A stretch of DNA of 64,000 nt from Bacteroidales bacterium. Its GTDB lineage: Bacteria > Bacteroidota > Bacteroidia > Bacteroidales > GCA-2748055. Numbering within the stretch: the first letter of the stretch is position 1; every line of letters starts with the position of its first letter. A program made the position numbers and the translations under genes. Below the pieces are notes generated by a model, which worked only from the letters and a program-made list of their open reading frames with translations, did no database searches and was not told where the DNA came from. The stretch spans positions 1 through 64,000 of the forward strand of contig JAIOZM010000004.1 of NCBI GenBank assembly GCA_021740585.1, written 5' to 3'. Shown here in pieces: positions 34,315-45,200 of the stretch.

Positions 34315-35798
34315 TGAAAATCTCAAACAAATTATCTCTTGCAGCAATATTCCTCGGGGTTTCCTGTATGAATGCTTCAACTCAGAAAGACCAGGAACAA
34401 CCCAATATCGTTTTTGTACTTGCTGATGATCTTGGTTGGAATGGATTAAGCAGTTATGGAAACAGTCATGTTAACACTCCAAATATTGACCGATTGGCGG
34501 AAGAAGGCGTAAAATTTACGGATGCCTATGCCATGCCTCAATGTTCACCTACACGATTCACATTTATGACAGGACAGTATTCAGCCAGGACCAATATGAA
34601 TGCTGTTGTAAAAGAAAAACATGTAATGCCATTCGCTCGAATGATACAGCCTGAATCTACCCGAATACTTCCACCCGAATCGATTACGATTGGAAAAGTA
34701 ATGAGGACAGCAGGATATAGTGTGGGTACTATTGGGAAATGGCATGTTGACCTGAATGAAAGTGAAAACAAGAAATTATTGGGTAATGAAAAGTATCTGG
34801 ATCAATATGGATTTGATGCATTGAAAGTTATAGATAATATACCGGATGAACCTAAAAATGTGATGAACTATACCAATGCGGCTCTCAATTACCTGGATGT
34901 CAACCGGGACAAACCAAGCCTTGTATATATTGCCCACAATACGGTCCATACCAAGCTCGAGGCTCCCGCTGACCTGATCCAAAAATATGTGAAAAAGGGC
35001 TATACGAAAAGCCCTGATTCCCAAGGTAGTTTTGAGAACAAACCCACGGCAGATTACCTGGCAATGATCGATTACCTTGATAAGAGTATCGGGGTTTTAA
35101 TGGAGGGAATTCGAGAGCTTAATCTTCCCCGTGAAACACTGGTTATTTTTATGTCGGATAACGGCGGACTTGATAGAGTCTGGGATTGTGCACCACTCAG
35201 AAGAGGCAAGGGCTCGGAGTATGAAGGCGGCGTGCGCGTGCCGCTTGTTATGTATTGGCCGGGAAGAATAGAGGCCGGGAAAATTGTTACAGAACCTGTT
35301 CATATAGTCGATATGTTCCCGACATTTATGGAACTGGGAAAAGGTAAGATTAATGAAGAATATATAGTTGACGGGGAAAGCTTGCTGCCCCTGATGCTGG
35401 ATCAGGGAAGTTTTGAGCGGGAAGCAATTTATATGAATACCCCGCTTTATATTCCGCATTATAATAAAACACCAAGCTGTTTTATACGGATGGGTGATTA
35501 TAAGCTTATTAAATTTTATGGCGACTACCTGGAAGAGGATGATTTCAAAAAAATATTTCCTCAACCGAAGATTGAGCTTTTTAATCTCAGAGATGATTTA
35601 TCAGAAAAGAACGACCTTTCTAAAATTATGCCTGAAAAGGCAAATGAAATGGAGAAGATGCTTGATGCCTGGTTAAAGGAAACAGGAGCAAAAACTCCGG
35701 TAGTGAACAAAAACTTCGATCCTGAAAGATGGAGATTTGCAACGGCTCATAAAGTGGATGAAAATGGAGAATCCATATACGGAGGTATAGAAGAATAG
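34314..35798 (+). CDS. Sulfatase (S1 family), lipoprotein
   Basis: Lipobox GVSC near residue 19, metal site NIVFVLADDLGWNGLSSYG, formylglycine site C77 in CSPTR (YAMPQCSPTRFTFMTGQY), and second metal site IFMSDNGGLDRVW. The start codon overlaps the GH36 stop, so the two are coupled. Enzymatically this suggests desulfation next to alpha-galactose removal. The C-terminal extension (about 440-494) is rich in charged residues without a recognisable domain. Confidence 0.93.
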   Translation: MKISNKLSLAAIFLGVSCMNASTQKDQEQPNIVFVLADDLGWNGLSSYGNSHVNTPNIDRLAEEGVKFTDAYAMPQCSPTRFTFMTGQYSARTNMNAVVKEKHVMPFARMIQPESTRILPPESITIGKVMRTAGYSVGTIGKWHVDLNESENKKLLGNEKYLDQYGFDALKVIDNIPDEPKNVMNYTNAALNYLDVNRDKPSLVYIAHNTVHTKLEAPADLIQKYVKKGYTKSPDSQGSFENKPTADYLAMIDYLDKSIGVLMEGIRELNLPRETLVIFMSDNGGLDRVWDCAPLRRGKGSEYEGGVRVPLVMYWPGRIEAGKIVTEPVHIVDMFPTFMELGKGKINEEYIVDGESLLPLMLDQGSFEREAIYMNTPLYIPHYNKTPSCFIRMGDYKLIKFYGDYLEEDDFKKIFPQPKIELFNLRDDLSEKNDLSKIMPEKANEMEKMLDAWLKETGAKTPVVNKNFDPERWRFATAHKVDENGESIYGGIEE

Positions 35799-35904
35799 TA
35801 CAAAGATTATCATTCACTTACAACAGAATTTGAGGATGCAAATACCTTATAAAGAAATCGACGAATATTTTAAAAACGGAATGAGTTTAAAAATTTAATT
35901 TATC

Positions 35905-38900
35905 ATGAAAATAAAAGCATTATCTATTCGGTTTGCAGCAATTACTGTTGCCATTCTTATGCTGGCATGGGCATCTGCTGATCTGTCAGAACAAGACAAT
36001 CCGGCACCTAAAAAAAGCATGACAGCTCAAAGGGATGCCTTGGGTAATGACGCAAATATCAATAATGAATTTGATATAAATACCGGTGACCTCTTCCTTT
36101 CCGACAATAGCGGACTCAAACTAACTATAAATCAGAATGGTCAGATAAACGAGCTTAGTATTCACGGGAAGAATCTCTACAATGGGAATCCTTCAGGATT
36201 TTTTTTGGTAGATCCAAAAGGAGGTTCAGTACCCATATTTTTTACCGGGACCATTGAAAATCAGGTATTCACAGGAAGCTCTGATCTGAACATCAGTATC
36301 AATGCAAGCATAAGCCAGGGGGAAAATTATATTGAGATTGAAGGAGACATTGTTCATCTTGGTGAAAATGACAAAGGGGTATGGCTGGGATTCAACATCC
36401 CGGTAGACACGAAAGGGATGGTATGGAGTGATAATCTCACCCATCCCACTGAGATAGGCAGTGGACAAATAACGACTTCCAACCTGATTCCAATACCCAC
36501 CGCAAGCGGTGATGATGGCGGTGTTGGAATGGCCATTCCTCCTACAAATCCCGCCATATTCAAACAAACTGCAGACGAAAGCGGGATCAGGCTTGAATGG
36601 GCCTTCGGATTATCCAATCTAACGCCGAATCCTTCCAGCGCTCACTTTAAATTCAGAATATTCTCAACCGACCATTGGGGATTCAGATCGGCTCTTAACA
36701 AATATTATAACTGGTACGATGAATACTACAGCCTTTCAGATGAACACATGTTGCGCCTTAATATTCCATACATATGGTACCATAGTGGTGAGGTGGAAAA
36801 TCAACTTGAGAAAGTGCCTTTGAGAAAAATTGATGAAGGAATGACCAAGTTTATGGCTTATTTAAATCCTTCAGGGGCGATAAGAAACAGTAATGGGACC
36901 TTTACAGATATAAATTCTGATGAAGACTTCTGGGCTAATGTTGATGGCATGACAGAACTCAAATGGCATGGAAAGGATAATTCCGCGCAAGAGCTGGAAA
37001 TGAACAGGGAGATTGTGCGCAATACAGTTTTAAGAGGGAAAAACCAACATGCATACTTTATTCCCAATAATGTGAGCCCTTCAGAAATTGGCCTTCCATT
37101 CAATTTTGAATTTGATATCCCCGGACCTAATAAAGGGGAGTATATGTTTAATATGCTGAAAGAAATTACCGGGCAGGGAAACATAAATGCTTTTCACTGG
37201 GACAGGGTAGGTGCCTGGGGCGCCTACACAAACTACCGACGAGATCATTTCCAGTACACACATCATCCACTTACCTTTGATGCACAGGGAGAGGTGTGTA
37301 TGCACCTGAAAATGTCGATGTATGAGTTTTTCAAAGGCATAAGGGAATATGCACTGCAAAATGACCTGGCTATCGAATTGGCAGGCATGAAGGTGTACAA
37401 TATGGCAAAAAATGGTATGGATGCCGGCGGATTAGAATTTGACGGTCGTTTTTTTACATCTTCACTGGCATGGTCAGGGTGGCATGAAGGCAATTTCAAT
37501 AAGATCGATTATGGCGGGTATGATTCTGAGCGTATTTTCCTCGGAAGGAAAACCTACCGTATTTCCTCTGGAAATATTGTAGCTCATAAGGAAGAACCGG
37601 TGCTGGAAAAGATCAAGATTGCCCTTTCTCAGTGCACCGCATATGGTGTTGTACCCGCAATTGAGCCAGAATACTTCTATTCAGAAGAACATCCTGGATA
37701 TGATCCGGTATACAGCAAATATTATAATCCAGAGCACAAGGCATTGTGGGATAAATATATCCCGGCTATTGACAGTATGAGGATTGCCCGTTGGGAGCCT
37801 GTTACAGGCGCATTTGTTGAAGAGGGTAACACCTTGATTGAAAGGTTTGGGAGTAAAAAACCATACTACTTCAGTCTCTGGAGTCCGAGTCCTGAAGATG
37901 AAGTTACTGTTCATATCAATGCTGATGAGCTGGGGCTGACAAGCATAGAAGTTAAAGAGATCATCAGCGATGTTAATATACAAATTGAGAAAACGGCTGA
38001 GGGATGGAAGCTCACGGTTCCCATGGAAAAATACATGACTCGTGTGCTATTGGTGTCAGAACCCAATTACCCGACTCCCGCTGATAAGGAAGTTAATGTA
38101 GCCTTGTGGGAAAAACTAATTTTTCTGAAGGATAAATCTGCAATAAGTGCGAATCTGTATTTTGGTACCGACTCTGCTGATGTTGCTGAAGCAGGAACGA
38201 ACTCATCCAGTTTTGTTACCAGTGTTTCTGAACGAGTGAATATTGTTGACCCGGCAGATTTTGGGCATACACTTTTATTCAACCATAGCTATTACTGAAG
38301 AGTAGACCAGGTAAGGTCAGACACAACAATAACCGGAGAAGTCTGGTCCTTTACAACAAGGGACTCAGCTTTTCTTGTTAAATTCAAACTATTTGGCTCG
38401 AAAGCAGCTGGGATTATTCCTCTTGATAAGGTGGATATTAATTTAGATAGTCTGTTGGGTTCCACCGATGAAAATGGTCTTACAAATATTGATATGGTCG
38501 ACCCCGGAGAATACAGTTTTTCAGCCAATCGGACAGGATATACTCCTATTCAAAAATCCTTGGTTGTTTCATCTGACACAACATTCATAGATACCATGGA
38601 AATAGAACGGTATGAGCTTAATTTTACAGTTAAGAATAATGATACAGGAGATGCCATTGAAAATTGCAAGGTCGTTATTAACGATGAAATATATTTCAGT
38701 AATACTGACGGAAGAATAAGTATTTCAAGTCTTGAATATGGAACTTACCCTTATTATACAGAATTCCCGGGGTTCATTCCTATAGCGAAAACTACTCTCC
38801 AAATCATTAGCGACACCACAATAAATCTGTTAATTAAAGCTAAAGAAAATCTGATCACTTACAGAATAACGGACAAAACATCCGGAGAGCCTGTAATCAG

Positions 38901-39567
38901 AGCCGTCATTTCCTATTCAGGTAATATAAAATTGACCGACGGAAATGGAGAATGCTCATTTAACCCTGGTCCGGTTGGAACCGTAGTATACTCCGTTTCA
39001 GATAATCAGGGTAAATACTTCCCCATTAACGATTCCTTAATTAATGTTGAGGATACAACAATTATAATTCAAATGATAAGGACCCACGCAAATGTTATTT
39101 TTCGGGTATTTGAAGGTCAGAATCCTCTATTGAATGTAGACATCTATTTAAATGAATACCATACCACAACAGATGATAATGGAACAGCATTCTTGTATAA
39201 CCGGCCTGCGAAGAAAATATGCAATTATACCATTTCGAAAACCGGATACCGTACATTAGAAGATTCCTTATACATTGAAATTGATACAACGGTCAATTTT
39301 CAATTGGAATTAATTTCAAAAATTGACCTGGAAGAAGCCGGGAATTTCAAAATATTCCCCAATCCTGCTGATGATTTGGTTTTTATAAATTCAAATACTC
39401 CTGAAACATGGCTTCGAGTGCTTGATCCCAACGGAAAAGTATTGATACTGGTCGAACTTGAAGTAGGCTCTGCAGAAATAGATGTGTCATTTTTACCTGC
39501 GGGTATATACTTCATCAACATTTGGGATCAAGAAAATAGCTACTATTATAAACAAATTATTTATTAA
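35905..39567 (+). pseudogene. Large T9SS-secreted putative glycosidase interrupted by one in-frame TGA (38296-38298)
   Basis: Codons 1-797 encode an export signal, a beta-sandwich (about 35-260), a barrel-like region (GNINAFHWDRVGAWGAYT; AIELAGMKVYNMAKNGMDAGG) and the start of an Fn3-like domain (LYFGTDSADVAEAG). TGA is codon 798 (38296-38298). The same frame then continues with RVDQV...GEVWSFTTRDSA, four PEGA/CarboxypepD-like repeats each closed by DTT, and a T9SS tail (FKIFPNPADDLVF ... GIYFINIW). The motif around the stop is SYY-stop-RVDQV; in this domain type the residue is Trp (YYWRVD), so TGG to TGA is the simple explanation. Without readthrough the enzyme loses its secretion tail. A sequencing error or a very recent mutation are both possible. 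The glycosidase family is not recognised. Confidence 0.85.
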
Positions 39568-39601
39568 TGAAATATATTTTACCATCCACAAACAAATTAT
39601 C

Positions 39602-40981
39602 ATGAAATCAAAACTAATCTACATTTTTTTATTTATTGTCTCTCTTACTGCTTGTATGGAAGATGAATATAGATTCAATTACAATAATCCTCCTCTGGTA
39701 TTAACCGCCGATTCATTGTCCGATGCCCTGGGCTCATTTGGTACAGCAGACCTTCCGGTACAAAGTCCAAATAATAAAGCAAGACTGTCTGGCAGCGCCT
39801 CTCCCATTACAAATAAAATGTGGAATATTGCCTTGCATGATGTGGAACAAAATCTGGTCACAAATGATTATGGTACTTATTTCGCAGCAGGCAGGCGATA
39901 CACAGAAAGAGTTTATACCCGGGATATTGCTTTTGCAGGCATTCTTGGACTAAATGCCATATATCCTGAGGAGATGAAACGTTCCCTCGAAATTACCCGG
40001 GAAGTAAGATCTGCTTTGGGCTATAAAGTGTCTGCTCCCCACGTGGTTAAAGAGATCAATGCTCCCTGGGAAATCTTTTCAGAATCGGAAAAGGATGTGA
40101 TGGCGGCATTCAGAACCAATAGTATTACCAGAAGGACTGACGATGTAGTATGGGTATGGGCGGTACAGGATCTGTTTACTCAGAATCCGGGACTTGCCGA
40201 CTGGGAATGGCTTTTCGAAACCGGTACCGACTATTTTGAAAATTATTATGCCCCATGGTTTGATACAGAAGATAATCTATACAAATGTCAGCCAGCTTTC
40301 CAGGATATTGAAAGTACTGGTTATCCCGATAGTCTGGACATTGCAGATTGTGTATTAATGAAAGGAACATCTACAAATTGTTTATACTACAAAGCAATGC
40401 TGTCGATGGCTGAAGCTGCTGAAAAAAGTGGTCAATCTGTTGAAAAAATTGAATATTGGAATAATCGGGCGGCAGACTTGAAAACAGCAATTCTTAAAGA
40501 GCTGATGCTTCCGGATGGAACATTTACGTATTACAAAGTCCGATATGGAAATGTGATGATTAATCAGCATAATCTGGGAACGGCCTTTGCCATTATTTTT
40601 GGAATAGTGGAGGGGGAAGCGGCAAAAAAAGCGATTCAGGATTATCCGGTAACCGACCGGGGCATTCCCTTGATTCACCCCTTTCTTACCGACAATCAGG
40701 GTCCTCACAATCAGGCATCCTGGCCTTTCTGCAGCACCTTTTTCCTTTGGGCTAAGGAAATAGCTTTAAAAGAAGATTTTACCGACTACAATGCAGCACT
40801 CCTGGCTCGAACCATGGGAACCCAGCTTGCCGAGAACAGAGATAAAGACTGGGGCGGATTTGGTTCTTTCCATGAAAAGGTACAATTGCCCTCGGGAATT
40901 ATTGACGGTTCCGGTCAGCAATTATGGACTTCAGCAGCCTATATAAATGTATGTTTAAGAGCTGGAATAGTAGAGAAATAA
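39602..40981 (+). CDS. Six-hairpin (alpha/alpha)6 glycosidase-like lipoprotein, 459 aa
   Basis: The frame is open from 39482, inside the previous gene, but ATG 39602 starts a proper lipoprotein signal (KLIYIFLFIVSLTAC), so that start is chosen. The body is alpha-helical with six-hairpin glycosidase features: RRYTERVYTRDIAFAGILGLNAIYPEEMKRSLEITREV, TDDVVWVWAVQDLF, NCLYYKAMLSMAEAAEKSG, and DNQGPHNQASWPFCSTFFLWAKE. Such folds occur in GH78, GH63, GH94 and GH105-type enzymes; I cannot say which is closest. Likely acidic catalytic residues lie in VYTRDIAF and TRRTDDVVW. It is 34 bp after the interrupted T9SS gene and 17 bp before a sulfatase. Confidence 0.82.
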   Translation: MKSKLIYIFLFIVSLTACMEDEYRFNYNNPPLVLTADSLSDALGSFGTADLPVQSPNNKARLSGSASPITNKMWNIALHDVEQNLVTNDYGTYFAAGRRYTERVYTRDIAFAGILGLNAIYPEEMKRSLEITREVRSALGYKVSAPHVVKEINAPWEIFSESEKDVMAAFRTNSITRRTDDVVWVWAVQDLFTQNPGLADWEWLFETGTDYFENYYAPWFDTEDNLYKCQPAFQDIESTGYPDSLDIADCVLMKGTSTNCLYYKAMLSMAEAAEKSGQSVEKIEYWNNRAADLKTAILKELMLPDGTFTYYKVRYGNVMINQHNLGTAFAIIFGIVEGEAAKKAIQDYPVTDRGIPLIHPFLTDNQGPHNQASWPFCSTFFLWAKEIALKEDFTDYNAALLARTMGTQLAENRDKDWGGFGSFHEKVQLPSGIIDGSGQQLWTSAAYINVCLRAGIVEK

Positions 40982-40998
40982 TTTTATAATGCTAAAGG

Positions 40999-42390
40999 AT
41001 GAAACTCAATAGTGTAATTTCAATAATGTCTATTCTGGCGCTAGGCAGTTGCAAATCGCAAGAAAAATCTGAGCCCCTAAAACCTAATATTATCTATATT
41101 CTTGCCGATGACATGGGATATCATGAACTCGGTTGTTACGGTCAGGAAGTAATTGAAACACCAAATATTGATCAATTGGCGAAAGAGGGGATGATGTTCA
41201 CGAATCATTACACCGGCTCAAATATTTGTGCACCTTCAAGATGTGCTTTATTAACCGGGAAACATTCCGGACATGGTTGGATTAGAGATAACAGACCTCT
41301 GCCTTTTGAAGGCAATGAACCGATTCCGGATGAAGAAATTACCATAGCAGAAATTCTAAAAATGAAGAATTATGCCACTGGAGTCTTTGGTAAATGGGGT
41401 TTGGGCTACCCCCTTTCAGAAGGGTCTCCAAATAAGCAGGGATTTGATCAATTTTACGGATATAATTGCCAAAGGCACGCTCACAATTACTTTTCAACTT
41501 ATATGCGTCAGAATGTCGATTCGGTAACTCTGAGCGGTAATTTAGAAAAGCCTTATACAGATTATTCTGCCGATGTCATTCATAATAAAGCCCTTGAATT
41601 TATTGAAACGAATAAAACTAAGCCCTTCTTTTTGTATTATGCTACCACTTTACCTCATAGTCCCTATAATCAGCCAGATGGTGAGCTATTGGAATACTAC
41701 AAAATAAAAACAGGATTGCCTAAAGGAGATGCTGCCGAAGAGGATTTTTCAGTTCCTAAGTATGCTGCTATGACCGCACGCCTCGACATGCATGTGGGCG
41801 AAATCATAGCAAAATTGAAAGAGATGGACCTTCTGGATAATACCCTGATTATTTTCTCCAGTGATAACGGTACTGCACTCAGACCAAACGAGGACAGTTA
41901 CCTTCAAACCGGTGGAAAACTACACGGCCGGAAAGGAGAAGTATATGAGGGAGGAATAAAAGCTCCAATGATAGCTGTTTGGAAGGGAAAAATTCTACCT
42001 GGAACTGTTTCAAACCATATATCTGCCTTCTGGGATGTGCTACCAACTTTGGCTGAGCTGGTTAATACTGATAATCCTGAGAACATTGATGGTATTTCGT
42101 TTTTACCCACACTGCTCGGAAATCAAGAAGAACAAAAAGATCATGAATATCTATATTGGGAAAGAAATCAAAGCCAGGCAATCCGCAAAGGCGATATGAA
42201 AGCAATCATCAGCTATGATAAAAAAACTTATCAGCAATCTGTTGAGATCTATAATATTGCCGATGATCCATTTGAAGAAAAAAATATGGCTGAAAATCTA
42301 CCTGAATTAAAGCAGTCGTTTCTTGAATTGGCAAAATCAGCCCGAATAGAATCAGAGCTTTTTCCGCTGTTGAAGATATCAAAAAATTGA
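40999..42390 (+). CDS. Sulfatase (S1 family), lipoprotein, paralogue of the one at 11516
   Basis: Lipobox LGSC near residue 15, NIIYILADDMGYHELGCYG, formylglycine site C77 in CAPSR (SNICAPSRCALLTGKHSGHGWIRDN), and second metal site IFSSDNGTALRPNEDS. It shares GHxxIRDN, FGKWGLGY and GFDQFYGYNCQRHAHNY with the sulfatase at 11516. The SGHGWIRDN tract, in place of TGHTAIRDN, may tune substrate binding. The gene's last codons abut the esterase at 42396. Confidence 0.93.
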   Translation: MKLNSVISIMSILALGSCKSQEKSEPLKPNIIYILADDMGYHELGCYGQEVIETPNIDQLAKEGMMFTNHYTGSNICAPSRCALLTGKHSGHGWIRDNRPLPFEGNEPIPDEEITIAEILKMKNYATGVFGKWGLGYPLSEGSPNKQGFDQFYGYNCQRHAHNYFSTYMRQNVDSVTLSGNLEKPYTDYSADVIHNKALEFIETNKTKPFFLYYATTLPHSPYNQPDGELLEYYKIKTGLPKGDAAEEDFSVPKYAAMTARLDMHVGEIIAKLKEMDLLDNTLIIFSSDNGTALRPNEDSYLQTGGKLHGRKGEVYEGGIKAPMIAVWKGKILPGTVSNHISAFWDVLPTLAELVNTDNPENIDGISFLPTLLGNQEEQKDHEYLYWERNQSQAIRKGDMKAIISYDKKTYQQSVEIYNIADDPFEEKNMAENLPELKQSFLELAKSARIESELFPLLKISKN

Positions 42391-42395
42391 AATCC

Positions 42396-43169
42396 ATGAA
42401 AAACACCAAATATTTCCTATTAGCTTTTTTCCTTATAGGCCAGCTTATAAATGCTCAGGATGTGGAAAATTGGGTGGTTGACCTTCATGAGGCTCATGTT
42501 TATAATGATATGCCATACAGGCTTTTGAAGCCAATAAATATTGATTCTAACATAAGCTATCCAATTATAGTTTCTTTGCATGGCGCCGGAGGAACCGGAA
42601 CCGATAATATAAGGCAGCTTCGCAAATGGAATCAATATCTTGCTGAGGAAAATATTCGTAATGAGTATCCATGTTATGTGCTTGCTCCACAAACAACAAA
42701 GCAATGGGATACTATTGCTTTGCAAAATATTAAAGATATTATAGCAAAATTACCATCTGTTGACATGAAGCGAATATATATTCTTGGTCATTCCATGGGA
42801 GGTCACGGAACCTATATTTTTACACAGTTAGATCCCGATTATTTTGCCGCGGCAGCGCCATCTGCAGGAAGCGGGCTAGCTACAACCGAAGACTTTGTGG
42901 ATGTATCGATTATAAAAGATATCCCATTCTGGATATTCCATGGCGATATGGATCCAAGATGCCCCTACGAAAAAGATCAGAAAATATTCTCGGATACGCA
43001 GAAGATTGGCGGGAATATGAAGTTTACCACTTGGGCTGGTGACAAACATGGTGGACCGGTAGCTCTGAAAATGGTAACAGGCAGCGATAATGGCAGTACT
43101 CAATATGCAAGTGAAAAATGCGATCCTGAACCTGTATTCTTAAAATGGCTATTTTCACAAACTAAATGA
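42396..43169 (+). CDS. CE1/PHB-depolymerase-like alpha/beta-hydrolase esterase, exported
   Basis: The frame opens at TTG 42387, but ATG 42396 begins the signal peptide MKNTKYFLLAFFLIGQLINAQ and is preferred. The catalytic triad is visible: S133 in GHSMGGHG, Asp in IFHGDMDPRCPYE, and His in GDKHGGPV. The oxyanion segment SLHGAGGTGTDN precedes it. These features match the esterase/PHB-depolymerase group that includes feruloyl and acetyl esterases. It probably removes acyl groups from the glycan so that glycosidases and sulfatases can act. It lies between two sulfatases with gaps of 5 and 10 bp. Confidence 0.88.
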   Translation: MKNTKYFLLAFFLIGQLINAQDVENWVVDLHEAHVYNDMPYRLLKPINIDSNISYPIIVSLHGAGGTGTDNIRQLRKWNQYLAEENIRNEYPCYVLAPQTTKQWDTIALQNIKDIIAKLPSVDMKRIYILGHSMGGHGTYIFTQLDPDYFAAAAPSAGSGLATTEDFVDVSIIKDIPFWIFHGDMDPRCPYEKDQKIFSDTQKIGGNMKFTTWAGDKHGGPVALKMVTGSDNGSTQYASEKCDPEPVFLKWLFSQTK

Positions 43170-43179
43170 CAGCATACAC

Positions 43180-44739
43180 ATGAAAAATTTCTCTATAAGT
43201 CTACTAGGAGCTTCCATTACTATTTCATCAGTTTTAGGGGCGTGCGGAGCAACTCCACCAAGCAAACCAAACATAATATTTATTCTCGCTGATGATTTGG
43301 GATATTCAGACCTGGGATGTATGGGATCGGAAATCCACACCCCAAATCTGGATAAACTTGCCAATGAAGGCATTTTGTACACGGAAATGCACAACACGGC
43401 AAAGTGTTATCCAACCAGAGCATCTTTGCTCACGGGAGTATATTTTCAGCAAACAAACAGGGCTTTTGATAATACTACCACAATAGGAGAAATCCTTCAG
43501 GAAAATGATTATACAACTCTTTGGGCTGGAAAACACCACGCTACTTTTGATCCAAGAACCAGGGGTTTTGATCGTTTTTATGGCTTTCTTGGTGGAGCAC
43601 TAAACTATATTAATCCTGGTAATGCGCCTGCTCCGGGAGGCAAAATGCCGGCCTATATTGGGAATGATGAATGGATACTCGATGACGAAGGCTCGCGAAA
43701 ACCTTTCATTCCTGATGACCATGATTATTACACAACCGATGCTTTTACCGATAAAGCTATTGCCTGGATGGATGAATATAAAGACGAAGATCATCCTTTT
43801 TTCCTATACCTGGCATACAATGCTCCCCACTGGCCTCTTCAGGCAAAAAATGAGGATGTTGAAAAGTACAAAGATTATTACCTTGATGGCTACGATGCAG
43901 TAAGAAAAGCCCGATATCAGAAACAAATTGAAATGGGTATTCTAGACCCTGAAACAAGCCCTCTTTCTGAATCTGATTATTTAAAAAGCTGGGATGAACT
44001 AAATAGTACTGAAAAGCAGGAAGAGATTATTAGAATGCAGGTTTATGCTGCCATGATAGACCGTCTCGACCAAAATATCGGACGCTTGGTAGATAAGTTA
44101 AAAAGCAACAATGAATTAGAAAATACAATTATTTTCTTCCTTTCAGATAATGGAGCATGTGCTGAAAACCCGACCAAAAGAGTTAAATTCCCCAACAATA
44201 AAGCAGGCTTAACAGGTGAGGTGGATAGCTATGACGCTATCAGAGAATCCTGGGCTAATGTGGCAAACACTCCTCTGAGATATTATAAAACAGACAGTTA
44301 TGCAGGAGGAATAAGAACTCCGATGATTGTTTATTGTGGAGAAAATATCCCGTCAAAACATCAGATAAATTCAGAAAAGCTTCATTTAATAGATATGACT
44401 CCCACTATTTTGGGACTAACAAACAGCAGACCCGAAAAATATGCCGATTATATCGCACAGCTTCCGGGAATTGATTTTTCTGCGTCACTTATCGGTGATA
44501 AGCTTGAGCGAAACAAACCCCTTTATTTCCAGTTTAATAAAGGACGTGCGATAGTTGACAATAACTGGAAACTTGTAAAAAAAGGAAATGCTGATTGGGA
44601 GTTGTTTGATTTAAAAATTGACAAAACGGAAATCCATAATCTGGCTGAAGAAAATCCCGCAAAGGCAAATGAATTAAAAGCCAAATGGGAGGAATGGTTT
44701 TCATCCTTTGAAAATTCAGATACTGGTGTGGAAGATTAG
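43180..44739 (+). CDS. Arylsulfatase-like sulfatase (S1_4-type), lipoprotein
   Basis: Lipobox LGAC near residue 21, NIIFILADDLGYSDLGCMG, and formylglycine site C76 in CYPTR (TAKCYPTRASLLTGVYFQQTN). The NTAKCYPTRASLL form is typical of the bacterial AtsA-like S1_4 branch. The second metal site is FFLSDNGACAEN. At 519 aa it is of usual length. It is the last gene of the + strand array; 460 bp of repeats follow. Confidence 0.93.
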   Translation: MKNFSISLLGASITISSVLGACGATPPSKPNIIFILADDLGYSDLGCMGSEIHTPNLDKLANEGILYTEMHNTAKCYPTRASLLTGVYFQQTNRAFDNTTTIGEILQENDYTTLWAGKHHATFDPRTRGFDRFYGFLGGALNYINPGNAPAPGGKMPAYIGNDEWILDDEGSRKPFIPDDHDYYTTDAFTDKAIAWMDEYKDEDHPFFLYLAYNAPHWPLQAKNEDVEKYKDYYLDGYDAVRKARYQKQIEMGILDPETSPLSESDYLKSWDELNSTEKQEEIIRMQVYAAMIDRLDQNIGRLVDKLKSNNELENTIIFFLSDNGACAENPTKRVKFPNNKAGLTGEVDSYDAIRESWANVANTPLRYYKTDSYAGGIRTPMIVYCGENIPSKHQINSEKLHLIDMTPTILGLTNSRPEKYADYIAQLPGIDFSASLIGDKLERNKPLYFQFNKGRAIVDNNWKLVKKGNADWELFDLKIDKTEIHNLAEENPAKANELKAKWEEWFSSFENSDTGVED

Positions 44740-44776
44740 TTCTGTTAATTTACAAAAGTGAAAAGATACCAAACAA

Positions 44777-45088
44777 TCTCCAACAAAGTAAATGATGATG
44801 GTAAGCCAATAACCACGGAGTAGCTTCATTAGATTAACCCATCCCGATATTGCAATCCCAACTTCCAACTCTTAAAGCTCACCCCCTCCTGGGGCTGATG
44901 GTGACGGGGCGGTCATATTACCCCGGGTGTGACCGGGATTAATCCAATATAACCGCTCCGCGGTTAAATCTTCTCTAACAAAGTAAATATGATGGTACCC
45001 CAAATACCACGGAGTGGTATCATTAAATTAGCCCCGATCCCACCCGGGGTATAAAACATAATAATACCCCCCAAGCCCGGAGGGCTTG
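44777..45088. repeat. Degenerate direct repeat of about 62 bp and GGA/TCC-centred palindromes
   Basis: 44777-44839 and 44971-45033 are diverged direct copies (ctccaacaaagtaaatgatg / ctctaacaaagtaaatatga, then a ccacggagt core). Three perfect palindromes share a 3-nt TCC/GGA centre: aaccgc-tcc-gcggtt (44951-44965), ataccac-gga-gtggtat (45004-45020) and caagccc-gga-gggcttg (45072-45088). No gene is present in 44740-45200. The set looks REP-like. It separates the + array from the convergent sulfatase at 45201 and may also stop transcription from both sides. Confidence 0.6.
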
Positions 45089-45200
45089 CATTAAAACCAT
45101 TCATTTCCATAAGGAAAAGCCGCGTCAATGCGAGCAAGTCCGAGGCACAAGCCAACCAAAGAAATCTCCTCCTTAGCCTAAATCCTGGCAATACAGCCCT

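Noticed and set aside
38296-38298. TGA read as Trp by a changed genetic code
   Set aside because: Several genes in the window end in TGA at sensible C termini, and no other large gene here contains internal TGA codons.
40446-40475. Another attggaata match
   Set aside because: It lies inside the six-hairpin glycosidase gene, lacks the aaaa extension and has no TAnnTTTG box 26 nt downstream.
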